Shown piece by piece: positions 49,756-60,657 of a stretch of 64,000 nucleotides of DNA. This DNA comes from Orbilia blumenaviensis. Taxonomy: Eukaryota; Ascomycota; Orbiliomycetes; Orbiliales; Orbiliaceae. A model generated the notes under the pieces. The model searched no databases, had not been told where the DNA came from, and saw only the letters and a list, made by a program, of their open reading frames with translations. Made by a program: the position numbers and the translations under genes. Location: NCBI GenBank assembly GCA_036872755.1, contig JAVHNS010000009.1:1984001-2048000 (forward strand), given 5' to 3'. The stretch's first letter is position 1, and every line of letters begins with the position of its first letter.

Positions 49756-52384
49756 CAAGCGGCACCCGCATTTATTAAGCTCCAGCTATTTCAAAGAACC
49801 GGCAACCAGGCTGGAAGCAGGACGACAGGGATTCAATCGCCATCGTACTTTTTTTCTTTTCACAACCAAAAGTTCGGTTAGAACGAACTTGAGTCCGATC
49901 TAAATATGTAAAATAGGAAGCACTCCGAGGTGCACATCTTTTTCGAAACTGCATGTTTGCAAGCTTATCTTTTTCGTGTTAACATACTCCCTTTATTATT
50001 TACAGGGCGTAAGTTTCTTCGCTGCTATCATAAGAAAAAGCTATTGTCACGGCCCTTTCTTTCTATTCTTGCTTTACTGTGTCGCATCGCTAGATAGATA
50101 CCCTGACTGTCTCATTTCACGTCGTCAAATATAAATTAATACTCCTCACGAACCCGGGACTGATCGAGACTGCCTATGGACAACGTATATTTCAAGAACA
50201 GTAATCGAAATAGTGAATTATGGTGGGAAGAACGTGGTCGACGGAGTTAAGAATGCTTGCGAGGGATGGTTGGAGATAGTTGAGAATACTGAGGACGTAT
50301 ACACCTGCACGCCGAGAATTGCTAGAATGAAAATACAGGTGGTGATTGGACGATTCAAAGAGGGGAAATATCTCTGGGCATTGTTAACATGTTATACACT
50401 ACCTATATAAGGCTTAAGGATGAATTCGAAGCTTGTTGTAGATGATGTAATGCAGTATAGCGGTGTACAGCCCGCGAGGCGTACGTATGCACATGCTCCC
50501 TCCCCGATATCGCGGTATGCAAGCTACTTGGATATATCTCTCTCTGGAGCTCTGGGAAGGCCCGAGCGAATGGATTCCATAGAAAGCTTGTAAAATATAA
50601 ATATAAATATTTGCCACTGACAGGGGAAGCTTTTTTGTGGGTTGGGAAGATCGTCACATGCATCTTTCTAGGTGGGTCATGGAGCTAGGTATGAAGCATG
50701 GTTTGGGTTTCGAATCATAATAATAAAATCAAGAGTGTTTCTGGTTTCCATAGCTGATATCAAATTGGGTCGGTTACCTACTACTTTGTTTCAAAATTTA
50801 AAAAAGCGTAGATAATTCAGTTTAATTTTTTTTATCAAGGACAATATCATAGGTGGCGAGAGGATGTTGGATTTTGAGGTTCAATATGTCCGTCCTAGAA
50901 TCAATTCGCCGCTCAAACCAAATATCCGAATCCAAGATGAAAATATAAACCGACAAGATAAAATATCTGCTTGATAATCACGATTAAGGCAGAAGCCTCG
51001 GAATTCGCAGACTGCCGTGGCACAATGCAGCAGGCGTCGTCAGCCTGTTGTTAATTAATTCCGCAGCAAGTGCAAGCAAAGACTGTTGTTTTATATATAT
51101 AATCATCTGGGCCGCGGATCGGAACCGCATTCTTGAGATCTTACTAATCTTCTTGGGTATTTTTTTACGAGGCCCGGCATCTGTAACGTTAACGTTATAG
51201 CCCGAGCTATGCAGATGGAGACATACATTTGGGGGCGTTCATGTTTGGGGTTCTCGCATTGCGATATCTAATATCATGTCAATCAATATCAGGTTAGAAC
51301 TTCCCATTGAGTTTCCGTTACTAGCACATGCACAGTGCATCCGACGAAAACCTTGTTCCTTAAAAAAAAAGGGACATACATAGTACTAGTAGGGAATTGC
51401 ATAAGAAAAGAAAAGAAGAAGGCAGTGATCCCGCAATCGCATATGATCAGAGGGTACAAGGCTTTCGGGTTCCATTCACAACCAAAAAAAAAAACCCGGA
51501 TGTGGGTAAGGAGCCTGACATGATGATTGGATGACGGAGGGCAGTCAAGAGTTCTGACACAGCCACAACAGCGCCAAGGCGTGAAGCATATATTTTGGTA
51601 TGAAACTGGCTGACGAATATTTGTCACTCTTTTCACACTGACTCTGAAGGATACGATACATGCATACATACATAGCAGTGCGAAGAATTAGGACAATACA
51701 TTACATACCTCCCAGTTAGGTAGTCAATCTAGCTATAGTGAGAATTGGGAGCTCGGTGGGTTTTCGGACGCACGGGGCGGGAATGCAATGGGGAAGTGTT
51801 ACGCGTTTCGCGGTGCTACGCCTGCGCGAAACTAACATGTCAACCGCCTTTCACTCTTCATTACTGTTGGCTCTCGAGCACAGACACACTATTGATATCG
51901 ATCAATCGCACGGGGCGACTTTAATTGGAATTGTAATTGGGTGACGGTTTGGGAATCCTGTTGCTATTCTTTCTGACAGCGTTGTTCTTTTTGTATGAGA
52001 GTGCTGTCGTGGCCATGGACAGTGCAGTGAATGAGGGCCTCGGAGGCCTTCAAGCCAAATATTGGAATCGAATCGACAGAATTATGTACGAAGTATTCAT
52101 GTTTCTAGGTGTAACAGACACCAAGTAATGACGAGGCAGCCAGTCGATTTGGTTAGATCGGTCCATGCACTTTCCATACCGAACAATGCAATGCATGGGT
52201 TTTCCAGTTCGATTCATGGATCGAATCAACCCCAAGGCGGTGCCAATTTTAGCCCGGCAAGGGTGGCAGATGGGAAGCGCCTGGCTAAGCAGGTACTTGA
52301 ACCGTTACTGATAAGCGAGGCTGTGAACAGCCAACAAAGAAGAGGAAGAAGAAGAAGCTTGAAATATAGGTAATAGTCCGTCAG

Positions 52385-52410
52385 GATCAGATCAGATCAG
52401 ATCAGATCAG
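52385..52410. repeat. (GATCA)n microsatellite
   Basis: Five tandem GATCA units. Confidence 0.85.
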
Positions 52411-52999
52411 AGGAGAGGATGCGTATGACTATGGCATTGTTTGGTACGATTTTATTTATATTGTGCAGTCGTCACAGCCGGTCGATTCCCGAAGCTTGCC
52501 CGCCTTGCCTGCCTCCTCGTCCTCGCTCTTTCTATCAATCTATATTACATGCCTCTGACTCACTTACCTACTAAATACTCACCCGTTTACTACCTATCTA
52601 CATAGTTACTAATACACTGGAATACTATTTATCCCTATAGATATAGATCTATAGAGCGTCATCGGAAAATTGGGTCCAGAATACATTACTTGACTGAGTA
52701 GTTGGCTAGAGTGGGCAGCTCTCATCTGACATCGTCACCACCAAACACCCACACGCTGCAGGGGTCAAATGTCGTGAACCATCGAACCATTCCCCCGTCA
52801 ACGTCTACATCAACTAAACCTCATCCGGCCATTCCGACCGAAATATAACCACCAGAGAAGCCCCCCTGCGGACGGTCTTCGCTTTACCTACTACTCATCT
52901 GCTCTGTGCTATACCATACGATACTCGCTCCTTACTGGTTGAATCGTGGCAGTACTGTCGTTTAACTCCGAGAACTCGAAAAGAAACCACACCATCATC

Positions 53000-54815
53000 A
53001 TGCCGGCCGACGAGGTCCTCCCACGTATGTGCATCGCCCTGATCTAAACCTACTCCTTATCGGAATGTCGTCCAATGTATGAAATGCATGCGTGCATGCA
53101 TGATCCTTGATCGAAACGACGACGATGATGCCATGGATATGCCATGAGAAGTTAAAGCTGCCATGTGCTAGTTAATGTAGCTAACTCCCACGTTCCATTG
53201 TTTGTGTACAGGCTTCCAGATCCGACCTTCTGCCGATGGTAACCCGTACCACCAAACGATCCTCTTCTCTCACGACTATCGCCCCGCCGAACCTGCCTAC
53301 CTCAAGTCTCGATCGAGGCATCCCGACGAATACTCCATCGCCCTCCTTGATGCTTATATTCCCGATATCCTATTCGCCCAAGTCGTTGCCAAGCCTATAA
53401 TCTCCACTCCTTCCCTTTCGCTCGATGAGATTCGCCGACAGAACAATGGAGGCTCTCCGAACCTACCCTCGATCACCCTCCCGACTTCCTTCACAATCCA
53501 GCTCTACAATCCGGAATCTCAGGTGATAGTGCACCATAAGTCGTCAAAATGGACCGGCTCTTACTGGGAATTCACACTTCCGCGCCGTTCCTTCCGACAA
53601 CCCACTGGATCCCGCCTTGATGCCGAACTCGCCCGAAACAACGCCCTCCCACCAACCGACGTATCTACATTCCGCTGGCGCAAAGACGGTGGAGTAGTAT
53701 CCAAAACCTCGCTGCGATGCGCAATGCTATCGCCAGCATCGAATTCTGGTGACAGGCATGCCAAGAAAAAGGGCGGTGGAGAACCCGACATCACGGTCGC
53801 CATTATGGACAAGCTGAAGGATGTTACGATATACCAACCGAGTTTGCAGCGTGTAGATGTTGAGGACAAAAAGGGACTGGAAGTTGCGCTGCTGCTGACC
53901 GCGACTGTCATTGCGGATATCTATTTTACGCCGCCCAGCACTAGTTTTAACGTCGGAATCCAGCCTTCTATATCGGCTAGCAGCAGTCCCAATGTAAGAC
54001 CGCAGAGGCCGCTGCCCACTGTAGTTCCTACTCCTGTGGCTCCTGCACCTGTACCATCCGCACCCGTCGGATTGAATGCGAATGACGGCAGAAGGAGAAG
54101 CAACAGTATCAGCCCGATCAATACTACCCCGCCGACACATACACTTCTGAAAGCCCCGACAGTTGCAAATAACGCCCCAACGGTGGTAAATAACAACGTT
54201 CTGCGTGACACGGCTTCCCTCCAGCGACAACAAGCTATTGAAGACCGTCGTAGATTCGAAGAGGAAAAGAACAGACAGAGGGAAGCCGCAATAGAGGAAA
54301 AGAGGACCCGAAAGCTGTTGGAGAAGGAGGCAATCGAGAGACGTAAGGAAGAGGCGAGGGTAAATGCTGAGACGGAGAGACTCAGAAAGCAGTATGGTAG
54401 CGACGCAGAAGCCTGGGAGCGTTTGCAGAGAGGCCAGGACACTGCTCGGCATTATGGCTATTACGGTCATCAAAGGAACCAATCTGTCCCTCAGCCACCA
54501 AGCTCGTATAATCAACGACCACCGGTGATCGTTGAACCGAAAGATAACAATACACCCAATCAGCCGCCACCAAACGGCAGACGGTGGAGCCAGCAGCTAC
54601 CACCAAGACAGCCGCTGTACCCGGTCCCGGAGACCCAGCAGGCTAGGCCACCGCAGAATAACCAATATTTGAGCCCGAACGCAGCACCGCCATCTAGCTT
54701 CCAGCAATCCCCACAGAAGCAGCCAAAGAAGAAGTCCAGCTTCCTTGGGCTCTTCGGCGGCGGAAGTAGCAGCTCTGGAAACGGGTTGGCGAAGAAGAAG
54801 AGTAGCTTTTTCTAA
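53000..54815 (+). CDS. Conserved fungal protein of unknown function, basic Ser-rich tail
   Basis: Two exons, 53000-53024 and 53212-54815, give 542 residues. The short first exon MPADEVLP joins in phase to RFQIRPSADGNPYHQTI, and this start is supported by a clean GTATGT donor. The N-terminal half (1-240) is a compact, beta-rich domain with a WTGSYWEFTLP motif and a long loop; many Pezizomycotina have a similar protein, but I cannot assign a named fold with confidence. Then come a Pro/Asn-rich linker, a long charged coiled-coil (RRRFEEEKNRQREAAIEEKR near 54245-54305), a Pro/Gln-rich segment and a basic tail holding two KKKSSF motifs. The basic tail may bind membrane or nucleic acid. No catalytic residues identified. 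Confidence 0.7.
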
Positions 54816-57241
54816 ATGCAGTGGGTATCGACAGCATACTCCACACTTTCGTTCTCTGCGGTGGGTTTTATGTGAGATTTCTTTTTCTGTTATAACTTTA
54901 GCGTTTAGTATATATGTCTTTCTTTCCCTTTACGTTTCATTCGTTGGTCCTTTTGGGTCCCCTTTTTACCCAGCTCTGAGCTGGTGCTCCTAAGAGCCAG
55001 CATTCTCTTATACTCATAACATCAGTTGCTTTTTTAGTTTTTCAGTTTTTTTTTTTTTTTTCATTGGATTATAGATTGGAGAACTGGAGTTGGTCTTTTT
55101 TATCATTTGGAATTGTGCATATGCTGCATTGTCTCCTTTTCTCTCTTCCTTGTTCTTATCAAACACGTATATATATTCATGCTTGTGATTTTTTTCGTTA
55201 CCTTTTTTTGTTTCCCTACTTTTCCATATAGTGCACTACCGCACTCAAACTTGTCGCCGGAGTTTTCGCATGAAGTCTTTCAGGTTGTTCGATAGGACTT
55301 TAGTTAGAGATGAACAAACAAATCAAAAAAGTTTTTGCCCATACACAATATTTATCATCATAATCATCACTTAGAAGGCCAAGAATTAGGGGGGATTGTG
55401 ATGTTTTCGGGGCACCACTATTGTGGAGAGACCTCGAAGTGCACATGCGGGTTATCGTAGCAAAGTTTCAACGTCGCACCAAGCTGACCAGACTCCCGAT
55501 ATTGAAATCTTGCAGCCTCGAAGTTCCATGTCCTATTTTATAGTTTCACACGACCCGTGTGATCTGAAACAGATACGATCCTAGCTATGGAGTTTAGGTT
55601 TCGCCAGGTCTTTGCGTCCTATAGTAATGGGTAGGTACATATGCCCCCGAACACATATCTCCTAAACCACGGAATCGATTCCCCCAGGGTCCTCGTGACC
55701 CAAGGCTGATATCACCGCTAATGAAAGCCCAGATCTCTTTACACAAAATATCAATGTGATCTCTCCGGCGCTCTCTAACTCTTTTTTCAGCTCGTCTGCA
55801 TTCGGTTTGGTGCTCCCGCCGAGCCTTACTTGGCATCAGGGACCTGTGTGTAACGATGCTGGCATGTTCCGTTTGGAAAACGCCAGGTCTCTTGGTTTTT
55901 GGGAAGAATGTAAGGCTGGGAGGGGTTTTGGAAGTATGTGTGTGGTTCAAGCTTAGATTTTTTTTGCTTGGGAATTGTAAGCTTTTTCTGGGTTTTGGTG
56001 GAGTTTTGATGCCAATTGTCTTGGGCATTCATGCTGGTATTCAACAATGCAATCGGCGAATATACTCCATACCCATGGATATGGATTTATGGTGCTGGGA
56101 AGCGGCTGATGTCTTAGCAGAAGACCAAGTAGCAGACGCAGGGGGCACAGGAAATCTAGTTCGGTAATTTTTTTCTGTTTCTGTCTAAAACATTCTTCTT
56201 AACATGTAGACTTCGTGGAATACAGCAGTGCTTTTACGTGCAGAAGAAAAATACAACAATCCTGTGCATGGACAGTCGATGAATGTTCCTGATAGGAAAG
56301 AAGTCATACCGTGAACCTACAACATTTTATTTGCCTCTCTGGATCTTCTTCTTCATCTGGAGTTTGCTATTTTGGTCTAGTTCTTTGCATTTCTAGATTT
56401 TTAAGCTCATACCCCTTCTTCTTCGGGCCCTCCAAGCTTTCCCTGATTAGCTAATATTAGCTTTCTTGGGAGACCGGGCCAATCTGTTCAGCTGGGCTTT
56501 ATGGGGCGTTTTTTGGCCTTCTTGACATTCATTGATCCTTTCTCTGTACTCTTCTCCGGGTTCTGCATGTTAGTTATTATTACTAAGTGATATAACTAGT
56601 AGACTGGGCATGCACTGGGACGACAAAACGCAGATGCTAGAATATCTTATCGGGAGGACCAGTTTCGGGGCAGGCCATATGTGAATGTACTTACAGTGAT
56701 CCCTTATCGTTCAATGCAGCCAACAGCATGCATATTGTATGTTGTTAGATGGCGGGCGTAAGTTGACAACTCCGCGGGGATCCAGAGGCTGCATACATAC
56801 TTGAGTTTTACTCTTTGAGGCTATTAATATTATAGGTTTTTATAAATTGGCTTGTATCCGCTGTTGTAAAGTTCTATTTGGAGTTAGCTGGGTTGGTCAC
56901 TATTATTTTTTTTGTTTTGGCTTTGTCTTCCTCATGAGCGCGGCTCTTCTTCTGGATCGCTTCTTCTTGGGCTTGATCTAAGATTTCGAGATCAGGACAT
57001 ACCATTATACGATATATCTATATATTAATTAAGTGCTTAGAGATATACCGACATCTGGTCGACGATTTAGTTGAGGCCGATATACCTGGGATAATATATA
57101 ATTCAACTTCACCACATTGACTGATATATATACACAAAGCGAAGAGATAACCAGACCCTAAGATCAGTCAGGGATATCTATCTAATCCCATTCACTACCT
57201 CGAAATTTATCACACGGAATATATCTTTACCAAAGTCAAAA
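54816..57241. other. Intergenic region
   Basis: T-rich 3' flank (T-runs at 55040-55060) and 2.4 kb without a supported gene. A 144-codon minus frame at 55594-56028 overlaps plus frames at 55756-56167 and shows no domain. The 57200-57241 part is presumably the promoter and leader of the next gene. Confidence 0.4.
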
Positions 57242-58120
57242 ATGCCACCGACATCCACACGCCTCCTCACCCTCGCCCCGGCCATCCTCCTCCTCCTCCT
57301 CCTATCCCACCTCCTCACCCCAACTCTCGCCCAAAAAGCAGTAGTAGCCACAATCACCAACCTAGACTCCTACTCCGCCGGCCGCGCCTGCATGCGCGAC
57401 TGCATCTGGAACCTTTACCACCGTAACAACTGCGACAACACCGACAACTGCATCTGCCGCCTCGACCTCCAGCCCCAAATAACCACCTACATCTCCACCT
57501 GCGTCTCCAAAAGCTGCTCAGGCCTCACGAGAGATATCTCCAGCGGCGTGAGTATCTATCAAAGCTACTGTGTTGGAAAAGATGGACAAGACCCTGTCGT
57601 TACACCCGTTGTTACCGAACAGGTCGTAGAGACTACAGTTATTGAACGGGTTACCGTCGAAGTTACCGCAACGGAAACACAGACGAACTTTGAGACGGAA
57701 ACTGTGGATGATGTTGCTACTATCACCAGAACTAGTTTTAGAACTGATGTAGTGGATGGTATTACCACCGTAACCCGCTTTACGGCTACAGAGACGGTTA
57801 GAGTGCCTAGCAGTGTTACACGGATAGAGTATCAGACTTTTACGGCGGTGTTTAATGATACTGAGAGTTTGAGGGATACGCTGGGGACTTGGGGGGTTGA
57901 TGATTTGATGGGGAAGGAGAAAGGGTTGACTACGCAAGGGAAGTTGGCGGTGGCGTTTGGAGTTGGGATGGCGGGGTTTATGGTGGCATTTTTGGTGGCG
58001 CTGGGATGTTGCTTGAGCCGACGGAATGAGCTGATGAAGAGGGGGGTGGGTGCAGGGCCTGGGATGGGTGGGAATGCGGGTTGGCCAGAGGAGGCTGCTG
58101 GGGGGAAGTATCATGGATAG
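57242..58120 (+). CDS. CFEM-like surface protein with single transmembrane helix
   Basis: Single-exon gene of 292 residues. A strong signal peptide (LLTLAPAILLLLLLSHLL) is followed by an eight-Cys domain with spacing C-x3-C-x9-C-x5-C-x1-C, then three more Cys (residues about 49-109). This matches the CFEM layout, although the usual Asp before CxC is replaced by DN-CIC. CFEM proteins bind haem or act as surface receptors in fungi. A Thr/Val/Glu-rich stalk of about 100 residues (TVIERVTVEVTATETQT-type) follows, then a membrane helix (VAFGVGMAGFMVAFLVALGCC) and a short basic, Gly-rich cytoplasmic tail. Likely at the plasma membrane with the Cys domain outside. Rich in potential O-glycosylation sites. 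Function inferred only from topology. Confidence 0.8.
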   Translation: MPPTSTRLLTLAPAILLLLLLSHLLTPTLAQKAVVATITNLDSYSAGRACMRDCIWNLYHRNNCDNTDNCICRLDLQPQITTYISTCVSKSCSGLTRDISSGVSIYQSYCVGKDGQDPVVTPVVTEQVVETTVIERVTVEVTATETQTNFETETVDDVATITRTSFRTDVVDGITTVTRFTATETVRVPSSVTRIEYQTFTAVFNDTESLRDTLGTWGVDDLMGKEKGLTTQGKLAVAFGVGMAGFMVAFLVALGCCLSRRNELMKRGVGAGPGMGGNAGWPEEAAGGKYHG

Positions 58121-58469
58121 TTTAAGTTTATATTTTGCATTTATGGTATTCTATTGGTATTTGTGATGTTTATACATGATTATATCTAGCTTGGGGTAAT
58201 TTTCATATCATGAAGCTTTTTTGATGTGGCGGTTTTCTATCTCATTTGTATAAGTAGCTCCAGCTGGTAGTTATAATATGGCAGGATTTAGGAGTCATGA
58301 TGGGATCTATATGTAGTTTAGTAGACCGGATTTTACGATATATACGGTCCGGATTTAGTCAAAACTACTTGAACGGCCAATGCCAAGCAAACCTTTTTAC
58401 CCAGGTCAATATCCTCTTATAGGATCCCTTAAACCTTCTTTTCATGGGTTCCCTTCCTGCCGCCTCGCC
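58121..58469. other. Convergent intergenic gap
   Basis: AT-rich 3' flanks; nothing further seen. Confidence 0.4.
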
Positions 58470-58706
58470 CTAACACTGCTCCTTCGGCGTGGCCTGGCTC
58501 AATTTCACCATCTCTTCGAACTCCGACCAGGGCACTTCCTTTTCTCTGTTTTCGATTCGTTTTGCCCAGTCGATTGCCTTACACACTGGACATGGAGATC
58601 CGCGTTTTGCTGCAAAGTATTTTAGTTCGGGACAGTTGCATGATTCTAGGTTCTCTCCCTCCCAGAGGTGACCGCAGGGGTTGTATCTTATTGCTGGTAC
58701 GCACAT
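58470..58706 (-). CDS. Small Cys/His protein, possible zinc-binding
   Basis: A 78-residue single-exon frame with an ATG start. It has MCVPAIRYNPCGHLW, then ESCNCPELKYF, then SPCPVCKAID, a spacing of CGH, CNC and CPVC reminiscent of a compact RING- or zinc-knuckle-like fold, followed by a charged helix. Fungal genomes contain short proteins with a similar NPCGH...CPVC pattern, and none I know of has a defined role. It lies convergent with the CFEM-like gene and tandem with the next minus-strand gene. A chance frame is possible, but the Cys pattern argues against it. Confidence 0.6.
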   Translation of the reverse strand: MCVPAIRYNPCGHLWEGENLESCNCPELKYFAAKRGSPCPVCKAIDWAKRIENREKEVPWSEFEEMVKLSQATPKEQC

Positions 58707-59235
58707 TCTCTTTGGTTCTCTCTGGCTGTCCTTTACTACGACTTTGGCTCGATATTTGGGTATTGTGGTCTAGGACTTTTTATAGGTGTGTTTTTTTTTA
58801 AAAAAAAGATTTTAGACTTAGTGATATCGATACTCTAGCCTATCTTGGGGACTACCTTCTTAACTTTAGAGGTTTGAATTTGGAATTTAAGTGCGGCCTT
58901 GGGTAGGAGTATACTTTTATAGACCTCATATGCAGTGAAAGTATATAGATTTAAAACTATATTATTGGGCTACTAGCTATAGAGTCTGAGCGTTTGAAAC
59001 TAGTTACCTAGATTGCGTATATGTAGTATATAGGCTTCTTAACAGCGCTTGAGTTCTTTGTAATAGCCAGTCATACTCATGTATGTACGTATATACCCAT
59101 CGATTTACATGCTGCAGAAATTGGTTTCCATACCTTCGACATACATCCAGCATGCGCGAGAGATCACATAACGCTGAAACAAACAAACAATATCTAAGTA
59201 ACCAGTTTTCGTCGCATACATAACCGCCTCTAAAC
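58707..59235. other. Intergenic gap between minus-strand genes
   Basis: AT-rich, with A-runs near 58800. No gene seen; it should contain the promoter of the small Cys/His gene. Confidence 0.4.
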
Positions 59236-60092
59236 TTAATGCATAATCCACTCGCAATTACCATCCGGATTCCTCCTCCATGTGGCTGCGATTTCAGTCC
59301 CAGGCGGCTTCCCCCGGAAATCAATCTCCGTGAACCAATTGTAGGACACATACTCCATTTTCTCGTATTCGCCCATTGTGAAACCCCCTAGAGCGATGTA
59401 GTAGACGTTTAGCTCCGGGGTGAAGGTTAAAGTGCCGTCTGGGATTGCGGGGCATAGTGCGACGGGCACGATTTCTTCGGTTTGTGGATTTTTGAGACCC
59501 ATGCCCATTACGATCATTTCTGAATAGCCCATAAAAAAAAAGGATTTTATTCGTTTCACCATGTTAGAAAACCGTTGTAATTACGAAGTTGTGCCTTGAA
59601 ATCCGAGACTTTTTGAAAAAAAAAAGGATAGATAGATTTACCATCAGCGCTATGTACCACATTAGCAGAAGTACTAATCCGAAACGACCCATCCATCGTC
59701 GTCGTCCCCACCGCCGCATCATCAAAAAACGGCCTCAGACCGCCTTCACCCTCACCCCCGTCTATTACTCCACAGTCAATCTTAACTACGGACCCCTTCA
59801 CAGGCCGCTTCGTCAACCTCACTGGCCTAGCCTCCAAATTAATAATACTAGTAGGAATAGGATCCTCCGGATCGCTGTATTCGCTGTTATCCCTTGGCGT
59901 GGTAGCCACAACGGCGTATGCCTCTGGAATAACTGTGATTGTTCCGGATTCCATTGCTTCGATCTCAAGTTCTTGGTAGAGAGTTGCGTAGAGGGTTGCT
60001 TTGCATTTTATGGGCGCTGAGTAGATGTAGCAGATTGTGGAGGGGAGCCATTTGTCTTCATTGGTGATTTTTATGGTGTAGGTGTTTGCCAT
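59236..60092 (-). CDS. Unrecognised two-exon protein, probably beta-rich
   Basis: Exons 60092-59642 and 59519-59236 on the minus strand join in phase (GTAAAT donor, TCTAAC branch, TTCAG acceptor) to give 244 residues. No signal peptide. The sequence begins MANTYTIKITNEDKW and is rich in alternating hydrophobic strands (CKATLYATLYQELEIEA, TITVIPEAYAVVA), suggesting a beta-sandwich. The C-terminal half has EMIVMGMGLKN...GTLTFTPELNVYYIALGGFTMGEY with many aromatics, ending in CEWIMH. I do not recognise the family. No catalytic motif or repeat. Upstream and downstream genes give no hint. Confidence 0.65.
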
Positions 60093-60657
60093 TTCTTTTT
60101 AGTTGAGAAGGGCGGTTTGTAAGATTGATAGATACAAGGTATGTGTGAACTAGGACTATAGGGTTATTGGAATATCGGCTCGTAGGTATATCAAGGCGGG
60201 GGGCATATTAGTGCCGCAGCGGGGTTATGTAGCCTTGAGGGGCCTATGTTGTATTTTTTTTTTGCGTTGTCTGTCGTTGGAAGGTTGGCAGACATTCTAT
60301 TTTGATCTTGAGTAGGCACTAAATTTTGAGGGTTCTAGATACTATACCAGAAGCTGATAGGTGGCTAATTTTTCTTGCACAAAATTATCATGCAGATTAA
60401 AAATTCATTGCATGGCAAGTCAAGTGATTTCTGGCATGGTACCAATATCCATACTGGGAATGCATTAGCCCAAGATATACTTCCAACCAAGTTTTCCTCC
60501 GAGTTCACCAATGGTAACGATCTTGTGCTCTTAATAGTTATCTAGATATCTCGGACTATACACTATTTTGTGATTAGGCCAAGCCCAGCCCAATTAGCAA
60601 TTCTTAAGCCTTCCTATTGGCCCAAGCCCCACAGGTATAGGCCGATAGACAAAGAGC
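60093..60657. other. Intergenic gap before the degraded gene
   Basis: AT-rich, T-run at 60255-60265, no supported gene. It should contain the promoter of the minus-strand gene ending at 60092. Confidence 0.4.

Larger units (their letters stand above)
49298..52999. other. Long intergenic region after LUC7
   Basis: No supported gene in 3.7 kb. Just after LUC7 lies a degenerate tandem repeat. Beyond it are AT-rich stretches, a GATCA microsatellite, and the leader of the gene at 53000. Open frames such as 51289-51669 (minus) and 51937-52128 (plus) carry no recognisable domain. The 52700-52999 part is C/A-rich, likely the promoter and 5' UTR of the downstream gene. Confidence 0.4.

Noticed and set aside
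55594..56028. A 144-codon minus frame
   Set aside because: It overlaps plus-strand frames, has no domain and no supporting splice signals.
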